A DNA stretch of 64,000 bases from Diphasiastrum complanatum. Its lineage: Eukaryota > Streptophyta > Lycopodiopsida > Lycopodiales > Lycopodiaceae. Position 1 is the first letter of the stretch; every line of letters starts with the position of its first letter. Shown one piece after another: positions 26,335-38,100 of this stretch. A model generated the notes under the pieces. The model was not told where the DNA came from. It made no database searches and was given only the letters and a program-made list of their open reading frames with translations. The stretch covers positions 4,694,072 to 4,758,071 of the forward strand of contig CM055109.1 of assembly GCA_029204225.1 (NCBI GenBank). Direction: 5' to 3'. The translations under genes and the position numbers were made by a program.

Positions 26335-29300
26335 GTGACCCGGAGTAACTTCCAGACAAAGCTACCTCCCAAGAAACCCAAGCCTACACCAAAACTACCA
26401 CTGGAGGTAGATAACCCAGTGGTCATTGAGAAGCCAGTATTCGAACCTACGCCCATCTACGAGGATCCACTGCCCAAAGAGCAAGGTGAGGTTAGCGTCT
26501 TGGAAGGGCGTAGACATCCCAGATTCCTAGGACCGAGAAAAGGGAAAACCGGCCTAGAAACTAAGAGAACCATGACTCGAACACCCAGGTTTAGGAAGGA
26601 TATAGACCTAAACTTGAAGAGAGGGAATATTGACCTAGGTCAAGCCCTAGAGAATCTAAAATTGGAAATAGGGCTCTGGCAACTAGTACAGTTGTCACCC
26701 ACTATTAAACGCACGGTCAAACAACTGATAAGACCACCCACGACCAGAACACTGGAGCCACCTACAATAGGGAAAGTAGATGTGGATTTGTTAGATCACT
26801 ATTGCCCTAAAGTAGATGTACTCATAGATGGCCTAGTCATTTCAGGGGCCATAGTTGATGCAGGGTCGATAGTTAACATCATAAGTCTAGAACTTTCAGA
26901 GCGCCTTGGTTCTACTCTAGAACCCGCTACCTTGACAGCCCTAAAGCTAGCCAACAACTCTGTGATCAAGCCATAGGGCGAGCTTAAGAATGTGCCCATT
27001 ACTATGGCTAACAAGACCATTCAAGTGGACTTTTACGTCATGAGGATGTACGCCAAGAACCGGGGGTACTCTATACTGCTAGGACGGCCATGGCTCAGGC
27101 TTAGCAATTGCACAGTTGACATCCCCGCAGGAGTATTGATTTTTGGAAGGGGTAGAGAGCGTACCATAGTCGATGGCTATCCCGAGGTGCCTCAGTCAGA
27201 GAGAGCACCCATACCTTCGTCTGAGTGGGAGGAGGTCACGAGTAGCGAGGACGATGGTGAGTCCACTACGAGTGAAGATGAACCAGACCTGAGATCAATA
27301 CTGGAGATAGAGTGGAACACTCCAGAAGAGCGGCCTCCCAAAGTTCGAGACGTCGATATGTGCCTGATAAACCTAGGAACCCTAGAAGAGCCCAAGAACA
27401 TCAAAATAGGTGCTTCCCTAGGCATTGGAGAAAAAGAAGAATACAAACGACTGTGTAGAAAGTACCAGCATATTTTTGCCTGGGACTACTCAGATTTGAA
27501 GGGGATTCCACCCGATCTAGTGACTCATACAATACTACTGAAGGAGGGAGCCAAACCTATACGACAAAAACAATGTCGGCTACCCTACCACCTAAAGGAA
27601 GGAGTATACACTGAACTCGAGAGACTTCAAAATGCTAGTCTGATATTTCCGGTAGAGAACACCGAGTGGTGCTCCCCAATAGTACCTCACACCAAGAAGA
27701 ACTCCACACGCATTCGCATGTGTGTGGATTATAAGAGGTTGAACAAACAAACTAAGAAGGACTACTACCCATTGCCGTTCATAGACCAAGTCCTAGAAGA
27801 AATGGCAGGAAGAGACTAGTACTCTTTCATGGATTGTTTCGCAGGCTATAATCAGATAGCCATAGCAGAAGAGGATAAATTGAAGACCACCTTCACAACC
27901 ACGTTTGGGGTTTTCGTTTACCACGTCATGCCCTTTGAGTTGACTAATGCCCCTGAAACCTATCAGAGGTTATGAACAAGCACTTCGAGGATATCTTAGA
28001 CGAAAACCTCAGAATTTTTATAGATGACCTCTGTGGGGCACCCACTATTATAGAACATCTCACCATGCTAGAGAAGTGTTTTCAGAAGTGCGCAATAACT
28101 TGTATAGCCTTGAATGCTAACAAGTGCCTATTCGGATCTCCTTACGAGGTACTGTTAGGACATGTCATTAGCAAGTACGACATGGCAACTAATCCAGAAA
28201 AAATAGCTATGCTCCTAGCCATGATGGCACCAACTAAGGTGTCCCAACTTCAGACCTTCTTAGGCTCGAGCGGTTCTTACAAAAGATATGTCATGGCCTA
28301 TGCTACGTGTACTTACCAGATGACTGGCTTATTGAAAACCAACGTGGAGTGGACCTGAGACGAGGCATGTGAGAAGACTTTTCAGGAATTAAAAGTAGCT
28401 TTGGCTAACACTCCAATATTGAAACCACCTACGTACAACAGGGAATTCTTCATTTTCACAAGCACCACGGACACGTGCATAAACTGTTGCCTGGCCCAGA
28501 TTTGGGACAAAAAATATCACCCTATTATTTTTATAGGGAGAAAACTGAACAAAGCCGAACTTAATTATAGTAAGGCTGAGAAAATTTGTTTGGGGATAGC
28601 TTACGTCGCCGCCAAACTAAGGCATTACCTATTGCATCAGAAAGTGACTTTCTTTACCAAGAGTACTACAGTCGCCTTGATGATGAATAAACTAGAACCT
28701 CCTGAGCACCTAATGAAGTGGATAATCTCCCTTCAGGAGTTTGACTACACCCTCCAAAGCAAGCCGCCTAAACTGCATGGGTTAAACGATTGTATTGGGG
28801 CGGGTTACTGAAATAGACGATGAGTGGGAGACTGATCACTTAAGAGAACTTTTGAGGGTAGACGTTGACACAATTCCTGAGTGGTATACAGCTTTAGCAA
28901 CCTACCTATCCACACTAGAGACACCCAACAGTATGACGATTCCAAAAAAACGAAAGCTACGTCTACAAGCCCTAAAGTTCGCCTTAATAGGGGACACATT
29001 GTACAGACGAGGTGTAGAAGGATTGTATCGAAGATGCGTCACTCCTAAAGAAGCCAAATTTACACTAGAGGAGTGTCACGATTCTGCCTGTGGGGGCCAC
29101 TTTGCCGGCTAACTCACAGGGCAGAAAATTCTGAGGGCGGGTTACTGGTGGCCGCCACTATTCCAAGATGCCCATTTACATGCCTGGAACTATGACACCT
29201 GTCAACGAGTTGGTAAGACGAATAACAGAGTGCGATCGTTAGTTCCAATACAGGCCTGTCTCCCCTTTGAAAAATGGGACAGCGACTTCGTTGGCCCAAT

Positions 29301-29593
29301 ACACCCAAATTCATCTAGCCGAAAACTAATATATCATAGTGGCCATTGACTATTTCACAAAGTGGGCTGAGGCACGGGTTGTGGCCAAAGACAATGCAAA
29401 AGAAATTGCCTGGTTCTTACTAGAACAAGTGATAGGCCGGTTCGGTACACCCAGAGAACTCATCTCTGACAGGGATACCCATTTCCTAAACAAAACTATC
29501 AAGGCTTTGACCGATCAGTTGACGATCAAGCACCGGAAAAGCACACCCTACCACCCGCAAGCCAACGGTCAGGCTGAAAGCACGAACAAATAA
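26335..29593 (+). pseudogene. Ty3/gypsy pol: protease, RT, RNase H, integrase
   Basis: The order PR-RT-RH-INT identifies gypsy. Protease: VDVLIDGLVISGAIVDAGS at 26809-26865, with DAG in place of D(S/T)G, then ILLGRPWL after a stop at 26974. RT: PVENTEWCSPIV, RIRMCVDYKRLNKQTKKDYY, a stop at 27817, YSFMDCFAGYNQIAIAEED, then FIDDL in place of (Y/F)(V/I)DD(I/L) at about 28018. RNase H: FSS..-like opening degraded, then WDKKYHPIIFIGRKLN and LNYSKAEKICLGIAYV. Integrase: GDTLYRRGVEGLYRRCV, a zinc-binding HDSACGGHF with the later CxxC reduced to YDTC, and the core AIDYFTKWAEA, LISDRDTHF and HPQANGQAES. At least six stops or shifts break the frame. It ends at a stop at 29591-29593, after which copia sequence starts. 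Confidence 0.9.
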
Positions 29594-29731
29594 CTGGTAG
29601 GAATCAGGTCGGTTTTTGCAGGTATGAAGACACCAAATTGTTCAAAGATGCTGTGGTTAAATTCAATCAAAGATGCTGTGGTTAAATCCAATCCGGTTGC
29701 AGATGGATCCTAAGGGCTAAATCGATGGCCT
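29594..29731 (+). other. Gypsy-to-copia junction with 25-bp tandem duplication
   Basis: This short stretch joins the gypsy integrase to copia RT. It contains two adjacent copies, at about 29642 and 29667, of TCAAAGATGCTGTGGTTAAA followed by TTCAA or TCCAA. No LTR, PBS or target-site duplication is seen at the join. Confidence 0.6.
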
Positions 29732-31410
29732 TTGGGTAGGAAGCTGTTGAAGACATCCTACCAAGCAGTGACGAAACGACCTCAATGGTCAACGAGACAA
29801 AGAAGACCTCCAGACCGCTACTCTAACAATCTTCAATGGAGCGAAGATACGCAGTTTGAATACTGCAGCTTCACAGAAGAGCCAACAATATATCAAGAAG
29901 CTACCCAGAGTCCAGAAGGAGAATTCTGGAAGCAGGCAATGTCAGAGGAGATCGAGTCGATGTGGCGAAACGAGGCATGGACATTAGAGCCACTGCCAAA
30001 AAACAGGAAAATAGTCTACTGCAAGTGGGTATACAATAAAAAGTTAAAATCAGATGGCACCATTGGCCCCTACAAAGCAAGGCTTGTCGCGAAGGGCTAC
30101 ATGCAGAGCTATGGTGTTGACTATTTCGACACATATTCGCCCATGGTGAAGATGACAAGCATAAGGCTACTCCTTGCATACACCACACAACACAATTTGG
30201 AAATTCACCAGATTGACTTAAAAACAGTCTTTCTCCACGGAGATGTAGAGGAGGAAATCTTCATGAGGCAGCCTGAAGGCTATGAAGACCCCGACAATCG
30301 ACAATATGTCTATCGGTTGCAGAGATGCATCTATGGTCTAAAACAGGCATCACGAGCCTGGTATAAAAAGCTTGATGGTCTTTTGAAGTCTCTAGACTTC
30401 AATCCTACTCAACCAGACTACAATGTCTACATCAAAAGAGTAGGAAAGGATTTTGTGATATTGATCATTTTTGTGGATGATTCACTGATGATAGAAAATT
30501 CCTTGATGTTGTCAAAGACACGAAGAGTCAAATTTTTGAAAGCTACAAAATCACAGATCTTGGAGAAGCAACGAAATGCTTGGGGCTGGAGATCGGGAGA
30601 GATCGAACAAAGGGCGAAATGCACTTGAGTCAGTCAAAATATGCCAGGAAAGTGCTAAGGCAGTACCACATGATGGACTGCAAGGAAAAGGCTACACCAA
30701 TGATAGTTGGTGCCAAGCTCACGAAGCAGGATTGCCCAAAAACAGAAGATGGCAGATATACCCTACCAGAACTTAATCGGTAGTCTGATGTACTTGACAA
30801 TCTGTACCAGACCCGATTTGGCTTTATCTGTTTACGCATTAAGCCAATTCTCTTCAAATTTTGGTATGGCACATTGGCAAATGGCCAAACGAATCCTACG
30901 GTATCTGAAGGATACCCAGAATATGGGATTAACCTACAAAACTGAAAACGAAGAAAAAGGATTCAAGCTGCATCAATACATCTATGCAAGCCGGGCAAGC
31001 TACAAAGATGACATCAAGTCCATTGATGGAGGATGTACAATAGCTCCTTGGTGGCTTAATCCTCTTGCGAAGCTGAATATGTCGCAACTTCAAAGGTCGC
31101 GAATGAGGTAGTGTGGCTGCAGATGATGCTGGAGGCAATCGAGATACCACAAGAAGGGCCAAGCATGATGAAGATGGACTCTCATAGTGCCATCTATATG
31201 TCCCAGGATCCTGTCTTCCATTCAAAGACAAAGCACATACCTCTGAAGTACCATCACATTCGAGATTTGATCTCGAAAGGAGAGCTCCAGGTCCAGTATA
31301 TTAAATCAAAAAATATGATTGCAGATCTGCTCACAAAATCGCTTGAGAAGCCACTCTTTGCCAAGCAAAGAAAGACAATTGGATTAAACGTACAAGGCTG
31401 CAAGGTTTAA
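29732..31410 (+). pseudogene. Copia RT and RNase H, near complete
   Basis: The frame 29732-30628 contains the copia RT entry FWKQAMSEEIESMWRNEAW, YKARLVAKGYMQSYGVDY, FDTYSPMVKMTSIRLLLA, IHQIDLKTVFLHGDVEEEI, CIYGLKQASRAWYKKL and the catalytic FVDDSLMI (FVDD for YVDD). A frameshift after about 30540 moves the reading to 30580-30783 (MHLSQSKYARKVL) and then 30707-31111 (PYQNLIGSLMYLTICTRPDL, HWQMAKRILRYLKDTQ). The last frame, 31111-31410, has the RNase H C-terminus (SHSAIYMSQDPVFHSKTKHI, KYHHIRDLISKGELQ, DLLTKSLEKPL). Gag, protease and integrase of this copia element are absent; their place is taken by the gypsy element upstream. The RT-RH part is less decayed than the other copia copies, suggesting a younger insertion. 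Confidence 0.9.
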
Positions 31411-31417
31411 GAGGGAG

Positions 31418-31995
31418 TGTCAGAGATGGTGAACTCCTGCAACTTTGTCGCAGCACAAACAATAAACGAAGGTTGAACGAGAACAATTCGCGACAGTCAA
31501 CATCCCTTGACTCGAAGCACGAACGATTCGTGAATCATTCATGAATCGTAAACACACCTCCAGGACCGCAAACTGCAAAGGGACGCAAAACAAAAAACTA
31601 CGAAAGAAACGAAAAGAACGAAAGCAAACGGGAGATTATGAAACAAACGAAGAGGAATCTTTTGCGCTGAGTCGTAGACTACACGCCCAATTGAAATTAG
31701 TGGCAACGACGGAGACTAACTAACTAGTTGATTAGCGTTAACTAGTCTTGTGATTCTACGTTTAGCTATCTTGTAAAATTCCACACTATGGAGGTATAAA
31801 CAATCCTCTCTGGATCATAAACGAATGTGAAGAAGAAATCTGAATAGAGAGATCTGTAAGAGACAAAGAGAGACGTAGCGAATAGATCAGAAAGAAAAAT
31901 ACTAGAAACAATAGAGTTGTGCATGAAAGTCTGCCAACGAGCAGAACACAGCGAAAGAGTAGAGTGTCATTCCGCCAACAAGCGAGACACTGACA
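31418..31995 (+). repeat. Copia 3' LTR, 578 bp, with polypurine tract
   Basis: The RNase H stop is followed by the purine tract AAGAGGGAG ending at 31417, then TGTCAGAGATGG. The far end is taken as CACTGACA at 31995, mirroring TGTCAG. A TATA-like GGTATAAACAATCC at about 31794 and the GA-rich transcribed-looking stretch after it fit an LTR promoter. The start is firm. The end is inferred from the inverted ends only. Confidence 0.75.
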
Positions 31996-32433
31996 ATCTC
32001 GCTCTAAAAACTAAACTGATAATACAATCGCTCTATTTTCGTGCTTCTACCTGTCTTGTGCTGTATGTGTCTTGATTGCTAGAATAGAATGTGTTCTGTG
32101 ATGTATAGTCACGTGTCTGGGATCCTGTAAACAGCTTCCGCGCAAAGAGAAAATTCAAAGACACAAAATCGTTTGTGAATAAGAAGAAGAAGACAAAAAA
32201 GAAACAGTCTCGCTTCTGCGACAATTTTCAGTCCTACTACTGTATCGATTCTTTTCACATCTGTGAATCTTTCAATTTGAACGTTCTATTGCTAACTGTG
32301 GCATTTCAGATCCATGCAACAAGCTCGCTCCCAGCTTTCGCTCATTCCCACTGATTTACGACAGGCGCATGGGGAGGCGCCTGGAGGGCGCGAGGAGGCG
32401 TGTAGGGAGACATGCAAGGAGGGCACACGGACC

Positions 32434-32438
<5 letters not shown>

Positions 32439-32492
<54 letters not shown>
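32439..32492. repeat. (CT)n microsatellite
   Basis: About 26 uninterrupted CT units. Open frames across it are artefacts. Confidence 0.95.
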
Positions 32493-32498
<6 letters not shown>

Positions 32499-32565
32499 AT
32501 GCATGCACACTCATACATATATGCAGACAAAAAATCAATGCATGCACATACACACTCATATAGAC

Positions 32566-32594
32566 ACACACAAACACACAAATACACACACACA

Positions 32595-32681
<87 letters not shown>
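32566..32681. repeat. (CA)n microsatellite, interrupted
   Basis: A CA-rich tract with small interruptions (AATACA, CGCGCA, CATACA). The purest part is about 32599-32649 and 32653-32681. It lies 75 bp after the CT tract. Frames across it are artefacts. Confidence 0.9.
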
Positions 32682-32684
<3 letters not shown>

Positions 32685-32699
32685 GGGTCGCTCGCCATC

Positions 32700-33530
32700 A
32701 GCGAGCACACTTTGCTAATTACAAGTTAATATTATTCATTATTCATAAGAATGTTTAAATAATGGAAGTTTTTTTTTCATTAGTGGTCATAATAAAGTTA
32801 CAACTTTGTTTTTCACAATTGCTCTACTCCATATCCTATTAGATATATTGTTCTTTTCAAAAAACAAGAAAAATTGTGGCATAATTGGTAATCCAATTAT
32901 AATATCCCAAATATGTCATACACAAACCCACCTACAATCAATATATGTTAGTCTTCAAGAGATTGTATATATGGTGGTTATAAATTCGGTGCATAAAGGC
33001 CATTTTACATTTGAGTGCCCAACAAGTCCCTCAGCTAGAATGGAGGCCTACGATTGATTCATATTATAAAAAAATGGCCACTAGGGGGGTTTTCACATCA
33101 GTTGACATTGAGTTGTCACCCTGTGATACATCAGGGGACAAAACTCATTGCCACGCAAGGGCACAAACTCATCCATGCTCAATGTACTCAGCACCATGCC
33201 TTGCCACGCAACTCACTAACAACTCAACATCAATGCATCTTAATCTAACCAAGAGGTGAGATGCATGCCCAAATCTCAAATGGGCTTCCATGTCGGAGTG
33301 CAATTCTTGAGTTTTTAATGTTAACATCACTTACTATACTATAGAGAGAATGTGGAGCGAGTGTCACTCTAGAACTCAAGATTAGACTTAAATTGAGTAG
33401 ATACATTGCCCATTCTTTTTCAAGAATTGATTGATTGTGAGACTTTGGCGGTGGGTGTGGCCCACTAGATTTATCCCAAAACAGGCTGCGTGTTTCAAGA
33501 GGGGGGGTGTCCTAAAGTCAGTCACAAATT
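32700..33530. other. Non-coding sequence upstream of the XRN-like gene
   Basis: No gene or element end is recognised. Short open frames near 33011-33259 have no motif. Promoter sequence of the downstream gene could begin at its right end. Confidence 0.4.
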
Positions 33531-33539
33531 CAAGAATAA

Positions 33540-35145
33540 GGAAAATTATTCGGGGCACCCGTTCAGGCCGTGTGGCGGACGTAGCCGGTACCTTTTCCGT
33601 GGAAACTTTTCAGAGGAAACCGGCACAGGCGGTGACGCTGCTATGGTGGAAAAGCAGAGATGCATCGCCGTTTCTCCTTGGCCTCAGTAGAATCTCTTTG
33701 CTTCTCCTTCCCTCTTCTTGCTCTTCTGTTCTGTTTCTTAGGCTTGTAATTGCTGTAGATCGACCTCGTTGAGGCCCAGGCCGATCTTAAACAAGCGCTG
33801 CTGATCGATTTGCTGCATTCTGCTATCCATTTTAGTCGAAGATTTGCAGAATTCAGGCTTTTGGAATTGCTAGTTTAGTTTAGTTGTAAATCTTGATCTG
33901 TGCTTTTCATTAACTTGCTGCTGCACCAAATATATTATAGTCTTGATTTGTTCTTGTTGTGAACTTGCTACTACAGCGAGCATCATTTGGCGATTTTGGT
34001 TCAAATAAAGGAAGTACCGTGACGAACGATGCAACTTGAATTTTAAGTGTAAACGAAGGACTCAGACGTTGCAGAGATTCAGAGCTTCTGGAACCGATAT
34101 CTCTACCAGTCTCTAGTTTTCATTTTTCCTCCTAAATTACTTCTGTTCTTGATAAGCAGTTTGTCGAAGTTTTTAAGCTTCTTCAGTAGCTAGTTGTATT
34201 TCTAGGCTCATTGATTGAGGAATTTCAGGTTCTTTTAGGCATACCTGAATTCCTGAACCAAGGTCTCTGTTGATATTAGAAGAGTTCTTTGGTTCCAGCA
34301 AGAAGCGCAAGCTCTCAAAGCTTTCATTTCTCACGCTATTCTAGTTAGGAGATACGTAAGCTTCTCACAACAAGGCACGCTCCAAGGAATTTGTGAAAAC
34401 ATTGTACAGTAGACCTTCATTTCTATTCTCTTATGTTATAGAGTCATATTTTCTTTTCTCGAATAGAATCATTTTTTCACACGTACTTGAACTTTCTTTA
34501 GTTCGCAGTGGGAGCCGTGATTTTAAAAGGCCATGCTACTGCAAGAGTCAAAATCATTTCAGACTCTTTACATACGTTGGATCAACAATCGACGTAATCT
34601 AGCCTGTTTTGATTTTGTTACTTTAGACCGATTCTTGTAGATTGTGTACACTAAAGAGTACGAGACACCTCAATCGTTGCAACTTAAAGTTTCGCTTGCA
34701 ACTAATAGTTACGCCAGCATTTCTTATTGGTAGTTTTGTATCTAGAATTAGTTTTCTTTGTATCACCTTATCGATAATTGCCTTGGTAAATTTAAGTTAA
34801 AAGGTTAGCTGTGCTCCTTCTGCAGTAGGTCTGCTAAGAAACAATAGTAAAATTCTATATTCAGGAATCGCAAATTTAAAATATAGTCGTAAGATCCCAC
34901 AAGATATTACATCTTATAGCGCTGTTTTGTACTATTAGCAGCGCTAGATCTGGAGCAAATTTTGAGTTACAATAGTCTCAATTCTTGAACGTGGGAAAGG
35001 GAAAAACTGGATTCGTGACAGACGTAAATCAGCTTTTTAGCGTTTTGCTTGAGTCCTATAGCAAAGCAGTGATAGACAATAAACAAGTCTAGCATATACT
35101 AACATTTTCGAAACCTGAATTGGTGGCTTTCAATCTCATTGGAAG
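33540..35145 (+). promoter_or_regulatory. Probable promoter, 5' UTR and leader introns of the XRN-like gene
   Basis: A local GC-rich patch (33545-33680) followed by pyrimidine-rich text (33680-33740, CTTCTCCTTCCCTCTTCTTGC) resembles a plant promoter and 5' UTR. The following 1.4 kb is T-rich with splice-like sites, for example TTTCAG at about 34225, as expected of leader introns. No coding exon of the family was found before the ATG at 35146. Transcript evidence would be needed to place the start site. Confidence 0.35.
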
Positions 35146-38100
35146 ATGGCATCTCGAGCATTTTACTCTTGGGTGGCGGAAAAGTACCCACTCATTTTAG
35201 TGGATGCAGTGTCTGAAGAGCCACAGGGCAATCCTAATGTGACCGATGAGTTGAACAGGCCAAATCCTAATGGGCTGGAGTATGACAATCTATACGTTGA
35301 CATGAAATGGATCATTCGCTCTTGTTTCTGTCCCGAGGCTAAGGTAAGAGCTCTGTCTGTAGCTTGTATCAATGTTAAGATGTTTTCTGCTGATTAAGAA
35401 TCTAATTCATGATATTAAAGTTTCAATCCGAGCATGTAGAAGATTCTACAATATCAAAGGGAGCAAAGGCTCAACATTACCAATTTATGTACCCAGATAT
35501 GTCAATTCAACTTACTACTGAATGATAGTAGCAGGTACTAGAGATCCAGAGATCCCATGCTACCCGATTACCCCCCTGAAGTTTGAACAGATTATGCCAT
35601 GCCTGAATTTTGCTTACGGGATAATTCGCTGGCACTACTGCCAGCTATCCCTGACTGTCCTCTGTGAAAATTACCTGTACCCACCTTGAACCTCACATGG
35701 GGACATACCCAGGTTAACGCTATCACCTATCACATACCACCTCAGTAATAGGGGTTGTCACACCATTCAAACACGTAACGTCGTGCTGACTACCATGCAC
35801 TTGTCCATTTATCTGTTTGGAAGGCATCTTTGTTCAGGATCTACCCAGTAGCTTGCTTGACGAGCCTCAATTTGGTCAGTCTGCTCCCTTATCCATTATA
35901 GTCTCTCCCTAGTAGTCCTCTGGCAGTTACAACGTGTACAAAGGGTGTCTAATTGGGTTTTCAAGTAAAGCTTACAGAAATTTAAAGTTGCACTAAATCT
36001 CCTCTCTGAAAGTCATTCAATACATCAGCATATTTTGGGCTCAAAGATGGGATATTTTACATATGTATGTGAGGCCGTTATGTTGTTTTCTCTGATAAAT
36101 TTTGTTCATGGCAGACTAAATTTTTTTGGTGGATTTGCAGCCAGTTCCAACCACATTTGAAGAGATTTTCCAGCATATATATGACTACATTGACCAGCTC
36201 TATGCTATTGTCCGGCCTAGAAAACTCCTGTACCTGGCTATTGGTAAGTGAATTAGCAACTTCAAACCTGAGAAATTTAGACAGCTGACTTTGGCACATA
36301 ATGTACTCTGTGCCAAATTTGCTGGAGATACCACTGTGTAGAATTGTCGTGTTTAAAATACTCTCTAGTGATTTATGTCAGCTCTCGCTCTAGAAAAGGC
36401 CTGGAACCTAGGCCAAAAATAACTCAGCTCTTTTGCCAGTTATACAAATGCGTGACTGAATTTTTATCGTAACCATTTGATCGATAAATGCTAACATATA
36501 CATCTTTTACATTGATTACACTTTACAGTGTACACACATTAATCAATAAAGGAGTGATGATAGATTAGCAAAAGATGATAGACTCAATGGTCTCCTTGAA
36601 TCACGATTTGACGATTTTGGTACCAAGATTTGTTTTGAAGTGATTTGGTTGGCTCATCAGAAAGAGCTCTTTGCTCCAGTTCTGTACCGATTTACCTATG
36701 CATCATGTCATCGTCCTTGATGAATTTGGAAGCTTTTGTATAAATGTAGGCTGTAGTTGCTACTACTTTGTTGTCATTATCACCAGCCATATAGAACTGT
36801 GGAAAAATTTCACATACTTCTCAAAAGCTTGACCCGTTTTCTTTTAGTATGAACCAAAACATGTTGGCCTTAAACTGGTTCAGAACTGGCCGATTCTGAA
36901 CCGGCTGGAAATACTAATGGCGGAAACATCATTACTGTAGAGATGGTATGTCATATGCTGTACATTTAGAAACTAAAACAAGTAACAATTTGCAGATGGC
37001 GTGTTACCAAGGTCCAAGATGAATCTGCATCGTGCTCGTTGTTTTCAAGCTGCTAAAGCTGCAATATTGGTGGGCGTTTTGACTTTAATAGAATAGATTT
37101 GGTTCTTAGTGGATGATGTAAGCTGTACTCAAGGTCAAGGTACATCTTCAGGTTTAGCTTGAAGTTGTAACAATAGTTATTGTCGCTGATAAGAAATTTT
37201 CTTATGAATTGAGCAGTCGTGTTCTGTTTGCCAGACTCTAGTGGATGCCTTCTACTAGCATGATCAATCTTGTTATGTCTGGTCATAACAGTCATTTTGT
37301 TATGTCTGGTCATAACAGTCATCCAAAGAAGAGAAGTTATCCAAAGAGCTTCAGACAATTGGAGAGATGGCACCGTTGAAGAAAGTCAATGAAGTTTGGG
37401 ATCCAAATGTCGCTGCACCTGGAACTGAATTCATGGCTAGTCTGACAGTTGCAGTCAAGTATTACATTCGCCTGCGTATCAATCATGACCCTGGATGGCA
37501 CAACATTAAAGTAAAATGTTTAGAATAAGCAGTGCAAGAAATCTTCCTGTTTCTTTCTTGGATTTTAAAAATGTTCTGGATCTGTATTATGTCTGGAACA
37601 TTTTATTTTGCTTTAGTTGAAATGAAAGATTCTGACCTGCAGTTCAGAGCGAAGCTAACAATTATAAACATCAAGTTTATCTGTGTTCTATAGGTCTTAG
37701 GGTGCCTGAAGCCGTGCTGGCAGATTAATGTTTTCTGTGGCACCCTGACCTATATATATTCCTTTTTCCTTTGATAGGTTATATTTTCAGATGCAAGCGT
37801 TCCAGGTGATGGGAAACATAAGATCATGTCATACATACGACTTCAAAGAAATCTTCCTGGCTATGACGCTAACATCCGACATTGCTTATTTGGGCTGGTA
37901 GGTGTTACCACATTTGTCAGATTATCCTATTATGCTTTGGGTACTTCCAGTATCACGGATCTATACTTTTTTTACCTGGCTCTTGATCCTTAATCAGGTT
38001 GATATGATTATTTAGATCGTATATTTGTGATTAAATAGTGTCAAATCTTGCCGAATGTTGCTTTTTGCAGGATGCAGATTCACTTATGCTGGCACTTGCT

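Noticed and set aside
32342-32729. Several overlapping frames over CT and CA tracts
   Set aside because: Artefacts of microsatellites; residues are repetitive Ser/Leu, Arg/Glu or His/Thr.
35163-35372. Minus-strand frame over XRN exon 1
   Set aside because: Shadow of the sense coding exon.
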